From Streptomyces sp. Tue 6430 (GTDB taxonomy: Bacteria; Actinomycetota; Actinomycetes; Streptomycetales; Streptomycetaceae): a DNA stretch of 64,000 nucleotides. Positions 22,418 through 32,114 of this stretch are shown here, in pieces. The DNA lies in contig JAKGSH010000010.1 of NCBI GenBank assembly GCA_021568835.1, forward strand, positions 806,001 through 870,000, read 5' to 3'. The notes below the pieces were generated by a model. The model saw only the letters and a program-made list of their open reading frames with translations, had not been told where the DNA came from and ran no database searches. Position numbers and translations under genes: made by a program. The number at the start of each line of letters is the position of its first letter. Positions within the stretch are counted from its first letter, which is position 1.

Positions 22418-23058
22418 TCAGCCCGCCATGCCGTGGCGTACGGCCCACAGGGCGGCCTGGGTGCGGTCGGCGAGGTCGAGCTTCATCAGGATGTTCGAGA
22501 CGTGGGTCTTGACGGTCTTCTCGGACAGCACGAGGGCTCGGGCGATCTCCCGGTTGGAGCGGCCGTCCGCTATCAGACCGAGGACCTCGCGCTCCCGCTC
22601 GGTGAGCGAACCGCCCCTCCCTGGCCGGAGTTGGCCTCGTCCTGGGAGAGCAGGGCGCCGGCGACCTCGGGCTGGAGCAGGATGTGGCCGGCGTGGACCG
22701 AGCGGATGGCGCCGGCCAGCGCGTCGGGGTCCACGTCCTTGTAGACGTACCCGGCGGCGCCCGCGCGCAGGGCGGGCACCACCGTGCGCTGCTCGGTGAA
22801 GCTGGTGACGACGAGCACGCGCGCGGGGTTGGCCAGTTCGCGGAGCCTTCGGAGGGCCTCCACGCCGTCCGTGCCCGGCATCTTGACGTCCATCAGGACG
22901 ACGTCGGGCTTCAGCTCCTCGGCGCGGGCGACTCCCTCGGCACCGTCGGACGCCTCCCCGACGACCTCGATGTCGTCCTGGACCTCCAGGAAGGTGCGCA
23001 GGCCCCGGCGGACGACCTGGTGGTCGTCGACGAGCAGCACCTTGATTGCGTCAGCCAC
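22418..23058 (-). CDS. NarL/FixJ-family response regulator, one frame break
   Basis: GTG 23058 ([19 protein letters not shown]). The receiver domain has the acidic pair D11-D12, phospho-acceptor D57 in [13 protein letters not shown], and YVYKDVD with the conserved Lys. The LuxR-type HTH lies past a frame break at the CCCC of 22614-22617: one extra C restores [19 protein letters not shown], then [20 protein letters not shown]. The protein is about 213 residues and ends at TGA 22418-22420. It overlaps the upstream kinase gene by 8 bp, so the two form a cognate pair. A DosR-like target site lies in front of the kinase gene. Confidence 0.9.
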
Positions 23059-24220
23059 CGGGAGCCTCCATCTCGATCGTGGTGCCCTTGCCGGGCGCCG
23101 ATTGCACCGTCAGGCTGCCGCCGACCCCGCCGGCCCGGTCCCGCATGGAGACCAGGCCGAGGTGGCGGCCGGCCCTGCGGACCGTCGTGGGGTCGAATCC
23201 GCTGCCGTCGTCCACGACGCGCAGGACCGTGTCCGGGCCGCGCTTGTGGAGGGTCACCTCGACGTGCTCGGCGCCGGAGTGGCGCAGCGCGTTGTGCAGG
23301 GCCTCCTGGGCGACGCGCAGGAAGGCCTCCTCCTGGGCGGCGGGCAGGGCCCGGACGCCGTGGCCGGTGAAGGTCACGCGCGCGGAGTGGGCGCGGTCCA
23401 GGACCTGGATCTGGGTGCGGAGGGTGGCCACCAGGCCGTCCTCGTCGAGGGCGGCGGGGCGCAACTCGACGACGGCGGCCCGCAGTTCGTCGGTGGCCTC
23501 AGCGGCGAGGACGGCGACCTGCTGGAGTTCGCCCTTGGCGCGGGCGGGATCGCGGTCGACGAGGGTGGCGGCGGCCTGGGCGGTCAGGCGCAGGGAGAAG
23601 AGCTTCTGGCTCACCGCGTCGTGCAGTTCGTGGGCGAGCCGGGAGCGCTCCTCGGCGATGGTGAGTTCGCGGCTGCGCTCGTACAGGCGGGCGTTGGTGA
23701 GGGCGATCGCGGCGTGTTGGGCGAGGATCGCGAGGAGTTCCTCGTCGTCCTCGGTGAAGCCGCAGCCGCCCGCGGTCTTCGGACGGGGCGGGTTCACCCC
23801 GTCGGGGCACAGCTTGTTCGCGAGGAACAGGGCGCCGATGACCTCGTCGCCGTCACGGACGGGCAGGCCCAGGAAGTCGGACATCTCCGGGTGGGCGGCC
23901 GGCCAGCCCTCGAAGCGCGGGTCCTCGCGGACGTCGGCGAGGCGCTCGGCCTTGGCCTCGTGCAGCATCGCCGCCAGGATGCCGTGCTGCCGGGGCAGCG
24001 GGCCGATGGCCTTCCACTGGTCCTCGTCGACCCCGTCGACGACGAACTGGGCGAAGCCCCCGTGGTCGTCGGGAACGCCGAGTGCGGCGTACTGCGCGTC
24101 GAGCAGCTCGCGCGCCGAGGCGACGATCGTCTTGAGGACGTCGCGCACCTCGAGGTGCCTGCTCATGGCCAGCAGCGCGGAACTGACCGCGGCGAGGCCG
24201 GACCGGGGGCCTTGGCTCAT
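23051..24220 (-). CDS. GAF-domain sensor histidine kinase, DosS-like
   Basis: ATG 24220, 389 residues, no membrane segments. One GAF domain spans about residues 15-165, with FLGLPVRDGDEVIGALFLANK as in the heme-binding GAF of mycobacterial DosS. The conserved HP pair before it (H110 in AAHPEM) aligns, as far as I recall, with the DosS heme ligand. HisKA_3 follows with RSRLAHELHDAVSQKLFSL (H190 phospho-acceptor), then HATPase_c (EALHNALRHSGA, DDGSGFD). It is cytoplasmic. Redox or gas sensing is inferred from similarity; heme binding is not proven. Confidence 0.88.
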   Translation of the reverse strand: MSQGPRSGLAAVSSALLAMSRHLEVRDVLKTIVASARELLDAQYAALGVPDDHGGFAQFVVDGVDEDQWKAIGPLPRQHGILAAMLHEAKAERLADVREDPRFEGWPAAHPEMSDFLGLPVRDGDEVIGALFLANKLCPDGVNPPRPKTAGGCGFTEDDEELLAILAQHAAIALTNARLYERSRELTIAEERSRLAHELHDAVSQKLFSLRLTAQAAATLVDRDPARAKGELQQVAVLAAEATDELRAAVVELRPAALDEDGLVATLRTQIQVLDRAHSARVTFTGHGVRALPAAQEEAFLRVAQEALHNALRHSGAEHVEVTLHKRGPDTVLRVVDDGSGFDPTTVRRAGRHLGLVSMRDRAGGVGGSLTVQSAPGKGTTIEMEAPGG

Positions 24221-24285
24221 GTCCTCACGGTACCGGCGGGGTGTGACGGCGGGCATCGGCCCCGTGACGCGGCGGGGTAGGCCGC

Positions 24286-24317
24286 GGGACCTAGGACCGC
24301 CGCGGGTCCGAGGTCCC
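24286..24317 (-). promoter_or_regulatory. DosR/OsdR-like inverted-repeat operator
   Basis: GGGACCTAGGACC (24286-24298), a 6-bp spacer and GGTCCGAGGTCCC (24305-24317) form a 13-bp inverted repeat with one mismatch. Each arm resembles the actinobacterial DosR motif GGGAC(C/T)TNNGNCC. It lies 66 bp upstream of the DosS-like kinase start, so autoregulation by the response regulator is likely. The match is by eye. Confidence 0.6.
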
Positions 24318-24440
24318 CGGTCCGGGGGCGTACGCCGAAGGGCCCCGGTGTGCCCCGTCCCGCGTCCGAGGCGGGCGGGGGCGGCGCGTTCCTACGGTGA
24401 GGGCACCGCCGAGCGGCGGGTCGACGAGGGGACGGTTGTC

Positions 24441-25139
24441 ATGCCGGTTGCGATCATCACGGGCGCCTCGAAGGGACTGGGCCGGGCGCTCGCCGGGGCC
24501 CTGGCCGCCCGGGGCTGGGATCTGGTGCTGGACGCCAGGACGGCCGGGGTGCTGAAGGAGGCGGCCGCCGCGGTCGCGGAGCACGGGACCAGGGTGGAGG
24601 CGCTCGCCGGGGACGTGACCGATCCCGCGCACCGGAGCGCGCTGGTGGCGGCCGCCCGGCGGTTCGGTGGGTGCCGGCTGCTGGTGAACAACGCGAGCGC
24701 GCTGGGCGCCGAGCCGCTGGTGCGGCTGGCGGAGCTGCCCCTGGAGGGGCTGCGGCGGGCCCTGGAGGTGAACGTGGTGGCGGCGCTGGGGCTGGTGCAG
24801 GAGGCGCTGCCGCTGCTCCGCGCGGCGCCGGACGGCGCGGTGATCACGGTCAGTTCGGACGCGGCGGCCGAGGCCTACGCCACGTGGGGCGGGTACGGGG
24901 CGTCGAAGGCGGCCCTCGACCGGCTCGCGGCGGTGCTCGGCGAGGAGGAGCCGGAGCTGCGGGTGTGGGCGGTGGACCCCGGGGACATGGCGACCGACCT
25001 GTACGCGGCGGCCGTACCGGAGGACGACGGGGCGCGGCCGGAGCCGGGCCGTGTGGTGCCGGCCTTCCTGCGGTTGCTGGACGAGTGGCCCCCCAGTGGG
25101 CGCTACGGGGCGCCGGCCCTGCTGGAGGGACGGCGATGA
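24441..25139 (+). CDS. Short-chain dehydrogenase/reductase
   Basis: ATG 24441, 232 residues. The Rossmann nucleotide loop is TGASKGLGRALA, the NNAS motif is in LLVNNASALG, the catalytic Ser is in ITVSSDAAAEAY and the Tyr/Lys pair is in YGASKAALDRL. It is a short, complete classical SDR. Its stop overlaps the queA-like start by ATGA at 25136-25139, so the two are translationally coupled. The substrate is unknown. Confidence 0.9.
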   Translation: MPVAIITGASKGLGRALAGALAARGWDLVLDARTAGVLKEAAAAVAEHGTRVEALAGDVTDPAHRSALVAAARRFGGCRLLVNNASALGAEPLVRLAELPLEGLRRALEVNVVAALGLVQEALPLLRAAPDGAVITVSSDAAAEAYATWGGYGASKAALDRLAAVLGEEEPELRVWAVDPGDMATDLYAAAVPEDDGARPEPGRVVPAFLRLLDEWPPSGRYGAPALLEGRR

Positions 25140-26221
25140 CGCTCGCCCTTCAGGTGCCCGAGGAGTTGTCGGCGCGGCTTCCGGCCGAGCAGCGCGGGCC
25201 CGGCCGCGACCGGGACTCCGTACGGCTGCTGGTGTCGCGGGGGAGCGAGCCGGCGCACCACGTGTTCCGGGAGCTGCCGGGGTTGCTGCGGGCCGGGGAC
25301 CTGCTCGTGGTGAACACCTCGCCGACGCTGGCCGCCGCCGTGGACGGGCGGATCGGGCACGCGCGCGTGGTGGTGCACTTCTCCACGCGCGGGGACGACG
25401 GACGGTGGGCGGTCGAGCTGCGGGAGCCCGACGGGCGGGGCACCACGCGCCCGCGCGCGGGAGGGCCGGCCGGGACGGAGGTGCGGCTGTCCGCCGGGGT
25501 GCGGCTGGTGCTGGAGGAGTCGCCGGGCGGGCCCGGGGGGCGGTTGTGGTGGGCGCGGGTGGCCGCGGGGACGGTGCCGGGGCTGCTGCGGGAGCACGGG
25601 CGGCCCATCCGGTACTCCTACACGGACCGGGACCAGCCGCTGTCGGCGTACCAGACGGTGTTCGCGCTGCCGGCGGCCGACGGGGCGGGCAGCGCGGAGA
25701 TGCCGAGTGCGGCGCGGCCCTTCACGGCACGGCTGGTGACGGAGCTGGTCAGCCGGGGGGTGCAGTTCGCGCCGGTCACGCTGCACACCGGGGTGGCGTC
25801 GGCGGAGGCGCACGAGCCGCCGTATCCGGAGCGGTTCGCGGTGCCCGCGGGGTCGGCCCGGCTGATCAACGCGGCGAGGGCGGGAGCCGGCCGGGTCGTC
25901 GCGGTGGGGACGACCGCCGTCCGGGCGGTGGAGTCGGCGGTGGGGGCCGACGAGGTCGTCCGCGCGCGTGCGGGGTGGACGGACCTCGTCGTGACCCCCG
26001 AGCGCGGGGTGCGGGTGGTGGACGGGCTGCTGACCGGGCTGCACGAGCCGCAGGCTTCGCATCTGCTCATGCTGGAGGCGGTGGCCGGGCGGGCCGCGAT
26101 CGACCGCGGTTACGAGGAGGCGCTGCGGGGTTCCTACCTGTGGCACGAGTTCGGGGACCTGCACCTCCTTCTGCCCGCGGAAGTCGCTCACACAAAACGC
26201 TCCATTGGTGACGTATGGTGA
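25136..26221 (+). CDS. queA: QueA-like S-adenosylmethionine:tRNA ribosyltransferase-isomerase
   Basis: ATG 25136, 361 residues. Family blocks include GDLLVVNTSPTLAAAV, RPIRYSYTDRDQPLSAYQTVFA, SAARPFTARLVTELVSRGVQFAPVTLHTGVA, PERFAVPAGSARLIN, VAVGTTAVRAVESA and the C-terminal SHLLMLEAVAG plus GSYLWHEFGDLHLLLP. QueA transfers the ribose moiety of SAM to preQ1 in tRNA during queuosine synthesis. No other queuosine gene is nearby, and the gene is coupled to an SDR instead, so the native substrate may differ. Confidence 0.85.
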   Translation: MTLALQVPEELSARLPAEQRGPGRDRDSVRLLVSRGSEPAHHVFRELPGLLRAGDLLVVNTSPTLAAAVDGRIGHARVVVHFSTRGDDGRWAVELREPDGRGTTRPRAGGPAGTEVRLSAGVRLVLEESPGGPGGRLWWARVAAGTVPGLLREHGRPIRYSYTDRDQPLSAYQTVFALPAADGAGSAEMPSAARPFTARLVTELVSRGVQFAPVTLHTGVASAEAHEPPYPERFAVPAGSARLINAARAGAGRVVAVGTTAVRAVESAVGADEVVRARAGWTDLVVTPERGVRVVDGLLTGLHEPQASHLLMLEAVAGRAAIDRGYEEALRGSYLWHEFGDLHLLLPAEVAHTKRSIGDVW

Positions 26222-26524
26222 CAAAACCTCGCCACCCCTGTGAGCCCGCACATAGGGTGCACATCACGTACTAAAGGAGATAGAAGTCAAAAGGCCCCTT
26301 GTGAACGGGACAGACAGCCTGATCTGTCCCGTTTTGCCCACCCCTGATCCACTACCGGGGATCGTACGTCACACCTTTGCCTGGGCATTTTGCGGCCGCT
26401 AACAATGGCTCCCGTCGCTCAGCACCGCGGTTCCTGATCCGCGGCGCTCGTGCCGAAAAGCACCCGCTGTCCGTCGTCGGACGAAGTGAGCGACCTCCGC
26501 GCTATTCGAAGAGGTCCTTCCGCC
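26222..26524 (+). other. Intergenic leader region of the SLT-domain gene
   Basis: The left part contains a terminator-like hairpin (26304-26335). A 33-codon reading frame from GTG 26304 to TAA at 26400-26402 overlaps it but has poor ribosome-binding spacing, so I do not call it a gene. The right part, 26414-26494, can fold into a branched structure: GTCGCTCA (26414-26421) with TGAGCGAC (26487-26494), enclosing hairpins at 26422-26453 and 26469-26482. It ends 30 bp before the ATG. Confidence 0.5.
26304..26335 (+). terminator. Intrinsic terminator after queA
   Basis: Perfect 11-bp stem AACGGGACAGA / TCTGTCCCGTT with an 8-base loop, followed by TTT. It would end the SDR-queA transcript. Confidence 0.85.
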
Positions 26525-27259
26525 ATGCCCAAGAACACTCGCAAGATCGCGATGGCCGGTGTCGCCACGCTCGGCGCCGCCGCCGTCGCTTTCACCGTGG
26601 TTCCGGCCGACGGTCAGACGACCACGACGGACTCCCTTTCCTCGTCCCACGTGGCCTACAGCTCCGAGCGGGTACACGACGTCAAGGCCAGCGTGACCGA
26701 CCTTCAGGCCGGCGCCGACCTGAAGGTCGAGGCCATCGAGGCCAGGAAGAAGGCCGCCGCCGACGCGGTGGCCGCGAAGAAGGCGGCCACCACCGCCGCC
26801 GCGCAGAAGAAGACGGCCGCCGCTGCCGCCGCGAAGAAGGCGGCCGCGAAGAAGGCCGCCGCCGCGCGCGCGGCCAAGGCCGCCGCCAACCGGTCCGCCC
26901 AGCGCCCCGTGGTCAAGCAGGTCGCCGTCAAGAGCTACCCGAACAACCTCGACGGCTGGATCCGCGAGGCCCTCGGCATCATGAAGAAGAAGGGCATCCC
27001 GGGCTCCTACCACGGGCTGCACAAGAACATCATGCGCGAGTCCTCGGGCAACCCGAAGGCCATCAACGACTGGGACATCAACGCCATCAACGGCATCCCG
27101 TCGAAGGGCCTGCTCCAGGTGATCCCGCCGACCTTCAGCGCGTACCACGTCCCGGGCACGTCCTGGAACATCTACGACCCGGTCGCCAACATCACCGCCG
27201 CCGCCAACTACGCGGCCGACCGGTACGGCACGATCGACAACGTCAACAGCGCGTACTGA
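26525..27259 (+). CDS. Secreted lytic transglycosylase (SLT domain)
   Basis: ATG 26525 after GAAGAGG, 244 residues. A signal peptide (MPKNTRKIAMAGVATLGAAAVAFTV, cleavage near PADG) precedes a Lys/Ala-rich helical linker (about residues 80-125, repeated KKAAAKKAAA). An SLT lysozyme-like domain follows (WIREALGIMKKKGIP, IMRESSGNPKAINDWD with the catalytic Glu in RESSGNP, GIPSKGLLQVIPPTFSAY, NYAADRYG). It would cut peptidoglycan glycan strands outside the membrane. The linker resembles wall-spanning spacers in other streptomycete hydrolases. Confidence 0.93.
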   Translation: MPKNTRKIAMAGVATLGAAAVAFTVVPADGQTTTTDSLSSSHVAYSSERVHDVKASVTDLQAGADLKVEAIEARKKAAADAVAAKKAATTAAAQKKTAAAAAAKKAAAKKAAAARAAKAAANRSAQRPVVKQVAVKSYPNNLDGWIREALGIMKKKGIPGSYHGLHKNIMRESSGNPKAINDWDINAINGIPSKGLLQVIPPTFSAYHVPGTSWNIYDPVANITAAANYAADRYGTIDNVNSAY

Positions 27260-27304
27260 GCGTCCCGGCTCCCGCCCGGCCCCCCATGAGCCGGGCCCCC
27301 GCAC

Positions 27305-27353
27305 GCGCCGAAGGGCGGCACTCCTCCCTGACCGGGGGTGCCGCCCTTCGGCG
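27305..27353. terminator. Bidirectional terminator between convergent genes
   Basis: CGCCGAAGGGCGGCAC pairs with GTGCCGCCCTTCGGCG across a short loop at 27305-27353, between the SLT gene and the FHA-ABC gene. Confidence 0.88.
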
Positions 27354-27371
27354 TCGTACGACCGCCCGCGC

Positions 27372-29893
27372 CTACTTGCGCATGACCTCGGGCTCGTGGC
27401 GGCGCAGGAACCGGGCCACGAAGAAGCCGCAGATCACGCCGAGGACGATCAGGGCGGCCATGTCCAGGCCCCAGGCGCCGACGGTGTGCTCCCACAGCGG
27501 GTCGTTGCCGGCGCCCTTCTCGGGCGGGCTGATCTTGTTGAAGTCCAGCGTGGCGCCCGCGGCGGCGACCGCCCAGCGCGACGGCATCAGGTACGAGACC
27601 TGGTTGGCGCCGATCGAGCCGTTCAGGGCGAACAGGCAGCCCGTGAACACGACTTGGACGATGGCGAACATGACCAGCAGCGGCATGGTCTTCTCGGACG
27701 TCTTCACCAGTGAGGAGATGACCAGACCGAACATCATCGAGGTGAAGCCCAGCCCCATGATCGGCAGGGAGAGCTCCAGCAGCGGGGCGCCGCCGAAGAT
27801 CAGGCCCTCCTGCGGGATCTCACGACTGGCGAAGCCGATGACGCCGACCAGCAGGCCCTGGAACACGGTGATCAGACCGAGCACGAACACCTTGGACATC
27901 AGGTAGGCCGAGCGGGACAGGCCGGTCGCGCGCTCCCGCTCGTAGATCACCCGTTCCTTGATCAGCTCGCGGACGGAGTTCGCCGCGCCCGAGAAGCAGG
28001 CGCCGACGGCGAGGAGCAGCAGCACGGTACTGGCCGTGCCGTTGGGGACGATCCGGCCGCTCTGCGGGTTGACCCCGTTGGGCAGCAGGCCCCGGTCCGG
28101 GTCGATGAGCAGGCTCACCGCGCCGATCACGGCCGGCAGGACCACCATCAGTCCCAGGAAGCCCTTGTCGGAGACGATCACCGACACGTAGCGGCGCACC
28201 AGGGTGACGAACTGGGACATCCAGCCCTGCGGCTTCGGCGGCCGCATCGCCTGCATCGGCGTCATCGATACGGACTGCGGCGCGATGGCGTCGATGTCCG
28301 CGGCGTACATCTGGTAGTGCTGCGAGCCCTTCCAGCGGCCCGCCCAGTCGTAGTCGCGGTAGTTCTCGAAGGCGGAGAAGACGTCGGCCCAGCTGTCGTA
28401 GCCGAAGAAGTTCAGCGCCTCCTCGGGCGGACCGAAGTAGGCGACGCTGCCGCCGGGCGCCATCACGAGCAGTTTGTCGCAGATGGCGAGTTCGGCCACC
28501 GAGTGTGTGACCACGAGAACCGTGCGGCCGTCGTCGGCGAGACCGCGCAGCAGCTGCATGACATCGCGGTCCATGCCCGGGTCGAGGCCGGAGGTCGGCT
28601 CGTCGAGGAAGATCAGCGAGGGCTTGGTCAGCAGCTCCAGGGCGACCGACACGCGCTTGCGCTGGCCGCCGGAGAGGGAGGTGACCTTCTTGTCCTTGTG
28701 GATGTCCAGCTTCAGCTCGCGCAGCACCTCGTCGATGCGGGCGTCGCGCTCGGCGGCCGTGGTGTCGGCCGGGAAGCGGAGCTTGGCCGCGTACTTGAGG
28801 GCCTTCTTGACGGTCAGCTCCTTGTGCAGGATGTCGTCCTGCGGGACCAGACCGATGCGCTGGCGCAGCTCGGCGAACTGCTTGTAGAGGTTGCGGTTGT
28901 CGTAGAGGACGTCGCCCTGGTTGGCGGGCCGGTAGCCGGTGAGGGCCTTGAGCAGGGTGGACTTGCCGGAGCCGGACGGGCCGATGACCGCGATCAGCGA
29001 CTTCTCCGGGACGCCGAAGGAGACGTCCTTCAGGATCTGCTTGCCGCCGTCGACCGTCACGGTCAGGTGGCGTGCGGAGAAGGAGACCTCACCGGTGTCG
29101 ACGAACTCCTCGAGCCGGTCGCCGACGATCCGGAACGTCGAGTGGCCGACGCCCACGACGTCGGTGGGGCCGAGCAGTTGTGAGCTGCCCTTGGCGATCG
29201 GCTGGCCGTTGACGTACGTGCCGTTGTGCGAGCCGAGGTCGCGGATCTCCATGCGCCCGTCGGGCGTCGAGTGGAACTCGGCGTGGTTGCGCGAGACCTG
29301 GAGGTCGGACACGACCAGGTCGTTCTCCAGGGCCCGGCCGATGCGCATGACGCGGCCGAGGGAGAACTGGTGGAACGTGGTCGGGCTGCGGTCGCCGTGG
29401 ACCGGCGGCGCCCCCGCGCCGACGCCGGGGCCCTGCTGGGCGGAACGGGCGCGCCGGTCTTCCGCGGCGGCTCCCATCCGGGCTGCGGCACCTGCTGCTG
29501 GGGCACCTGTTGCGGTGGAGCCTGCTGCGCCCAGCCGGGGTTCGCGGCCTGGGCGGCGTACGGCTGCTGCGGCTGCGCGACCGCCGCCTGCGCGGCGGAG
29601 AGGTTCAGGCGCGGCCCGTCGGTGGCGTTGCCCAGGTGGACCGCCGAGCCGGGCCCGATGTCCACCTGCTGGACGCGCCGGCCCTGGACGAACGTCCCGT
29701 TGGTGCTGCCGTGGTCCTCCAGCATCCAGCCGCGGCCGTTGAAGCTGACCGTGGCGTGACGCCACGAGACCCTGGCGTCGTCGAGGACGACGTCCCCCTG
29801 CGGATCCCGTCCGAGGGTGTATGACCTGGACGGATCCAGCGTCCAGGTGCGTCCGTTCAATTCCAGTACGAGTTCCGGCACTCCATGCCCCAC
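27372..29893 (-). CDS. Double-FHA ABC-2 transporter (FHA-FHA-ATPase-permease fusion), one frame break
   Basis: GTG 29893 or the in-frame GTG 29881 (VPELVLELNGRTWTLD); about 840 residues. Domain order: FHA 1 (YTLGRDPQGDVVLDD, VSWRHA, DHGSTNGTFV), a Gln/Pro/Ala-rich linker, FHA 2 (RIGRALENDLVVSDLQVSRNHA, GSHNGTYVN), an ABC ATPase (GPSGSGKST, LSGGQRKRVSVALEL, LIFLDEPTSGLD) and a C-terminal ABC-2 membrane domain with about six helices. FHA domains bind phosphothreonine, so control by a Ser/Thr kinase is likely. The frame changes within the linker near 29,440-29,490; one extra G opposite CCC 29474-29476 would rejoin it, but the exact site is uncertain. Confidence 0.9.
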
Positions 29894-30138
29894 TGAGTAG
29901 TCCCCCGAGTTACCCCCATCGCAGGGAGTCTAGGGATGTCGAACATCGTCGGGAACTATTTCAGGCGCGGCCCCCTGACCGAAAGTCGGGCCTTGCGAAG
30001 GGGCGCGCGCGGGCTCACGCCGTCTCGTCGCGCGTTTCCGTTGACGGGGTGGAAACCCGGCCGGACAGTGGTAAACGCACGCGAGGGGGACGGAAGCGGT
30101 GATCTTCGCCGCTGCGCATCGCGGATCGGGGGGTCTGC

Positions 30139-32113
30139 ATGAGTACCGGCACGGGCGTCGGGCACGGCACGGGCGCGGCGTACGGCGAGGGGGTGCCGTG
30201 GCCGGACGTCCTGCTGTCCGCGATCGCCGCGGTGAGCTGGGCGTTGATCGGGATGGCGGGGACGGCGGCGCTCGGCCTGCATCTGCTGGGGGCGGACGCC
30301 GCGGGTTCGCCGGTGCCGATGACGGCGGCGGTCGTGGCGCTGGGCGTCGGCGGTTCGGTGACGCCGTCGGGCGATGTGTCCACGTTCGGCCTGACGGGCG
30401 CGGAGGCGGACACCGCCATCGAGATCACGCCACTGGGCGTGGGCCTGGTCGGGGCGGTGCTGCTGTCGTGGTTCTTCCTGCGGTCCCTGCGCGCGGCCGG
30501 GGTCGTGGTCGCGCCGGCCGAACTCCTGGCGCGCGCGGGCACGGTGGTCGCGCTGTTCGTCGCCGTGCTGGGCGGGCTGGCCTGGGCCGGGCACGACGTC
30601 ATCACCCTCGACGGCGGGGCGCTGGGGTCGGCCGGCCTGCCCGGCGGTGGGGGTGGCGTCGAGGTCCCCGGGCTGGGCGATCTCGGGGACGTCGGCGGGC
30701 TGCTGCCCGACCGGCTGGGGGATCTCGTCGACGCGCGGGCCGCGGTCGGCTTCAGCGTCGACACGTCCGCGACGCTGCTCGGCGGACTGCTCTGGTCGGC
30801 CGCGGTGCTGCTGATCGCCCTGCTGGCCGCACGCCGTACGCCGCTGCCGCCCGGCTGGGACGCCGTGCACCGGGTGGTGCGGCCCGCGGTCTCCGCCCTC
30901 GTCACGGTGCTGCTGGTGGCGGTGGCCGCCGGGTTCGCGGCGGCGGTGTACGCGGCGATCGGTGACGACCACCCGAGGCGGATCGTGGGGGCGGCGCTGC
31001 TCGGGGCGCCCAACGGGGTGTGGCTCGGGGTGGACGTCGGTCTGTTCGTGCCGTGGGACGGCCGGGCGACGGGGGTTCTGACGCGTGTGCTGCCCGATCC
31101 GCTCGACGACTTGCTGGGCACCGGCACCGAGGGGTCGGTGACGCTGGGCCGGCTGGCCGAACTGGACGGTCGGGTGTGGCTGTTGGGGGTCGCGGCGGCG
31201 GTGATGCTGCTGCTGGCGGGGGTGTTGACGGCGGTACGGAGCCCGATGGGCCGGTCGGGGGCGGCCGCCGCGGCCGACGGTTCCGGGGCGGCCGACGGTT
31301 CCGGGGCGGCCGACGGTTCCGGGGCGGTACGGAGGGCGGAGGGCGCCGGGTTCGTGGGGTGGTGTGCGGTGCGGCTGGGGTGGCGACCGCGGCGGCGCTG
31401 CCGCTGCTCGCCCGGCTGACGGACGTGTCCGTCGACGCCTCCCTGTCCGTGCTCGGGTTCGACGCCTTCGGCGCCGGCGTGGAACTGCACGGCCACCTCG
31501 GCACGGCCGTGCTGCTCGGGGCCGCGTGGGGGGCCGGGGCCGGGGCTGCCGGGGCGCTCCTCGCCCGGGCGGCCGGAGTTGCGGGGACACGGGCGGCGGC
31601 ACCGGCGTGGCACGGCCTCGCGGCGGGGCCTGGAGGCGAGGACTCACACCGACGTCGCACCGCCTCGCGGCAGGGGGCGCCGGCGAGTGGGCGGCACCGG
31701 TGCCGCGCGACCTCGCGGCGGGGCCTGGAGGCGGGGGCGCGGCTCCGGCGCCCGGGCCGGGCGGCCCGCCTCCGGGCAGGGGCGGCCCGGGGCGGGCGAC
31801 CGGGGGGTCCGGCAGCCCCCGGGCGACGGACGGCCGCTCCGGGCCGTACGTGCCGGGTGTGCCGTACCGGCCGCCGAACCCCGCCACCAATCCGTACCTG
31901 CGGCTGCCGGAGGGGCCGGCGGAACCGGAGGCTTCGCGGCCCGGGCACGATCTGTACGACGCGCCGACGGTGGCGGGCCCCGTGGAACCCCCCGCCCGGC
32001 CGCCCCGGCGCCCGCCGGGGTCCCCGCGCTCCCGGGAGCGGTCGCCGGACACCGACGGCCCCGTGCCGCCTCCCCCGCCCCCGCCCCCGGACGGCCCGGG
32101 CGCAGACCGGTGA
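30139..32113 (+). CDS. Streptophobe-family membrane protein, frame breaks in the 3' half
   Basis: ATG 30139 (MSTGTGVGHGTGAAYGEGVP) to TGA 32111-32113, about 658 residues after repair. Roughly eight or nine hydrophobic segments, with VSWALIGMAGTAALGLHLL, GLVGAVLLSWFFLRSLRAAG, ALFVAVLGGLAWAG and VLLIALLAARR. A long Pro/Gly/Ala-rich cytoplasmic tail ends in PPPPPPPPDGPGADR. The frame breaks at GGGG 31356-31359 (one G restores GFVGVVCGAAGVATAAALPL) and again at about 31,620-31,645. The name is one I recall for these hydrophobic Streptomyces proteins; the function is unknown. Three ADGSGA repeats occur near 31275-31325. Confidence 0.75.
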
Positions 32114-32114
32114 G

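Noticed and set aside
26304..26402. A 33-codon ORF before the SLT gene
   Set aside because: It overlaps a perfect terminator hairpin, and the nearest purine-rich site is about 20 bp away, too far for normal initiation.
26340..26524. c-di-AMP (ydaO) riboswitch
   Set aside because: I could not find the conserved ydaO core blocks. The leader is structured but does not match that family by eye.
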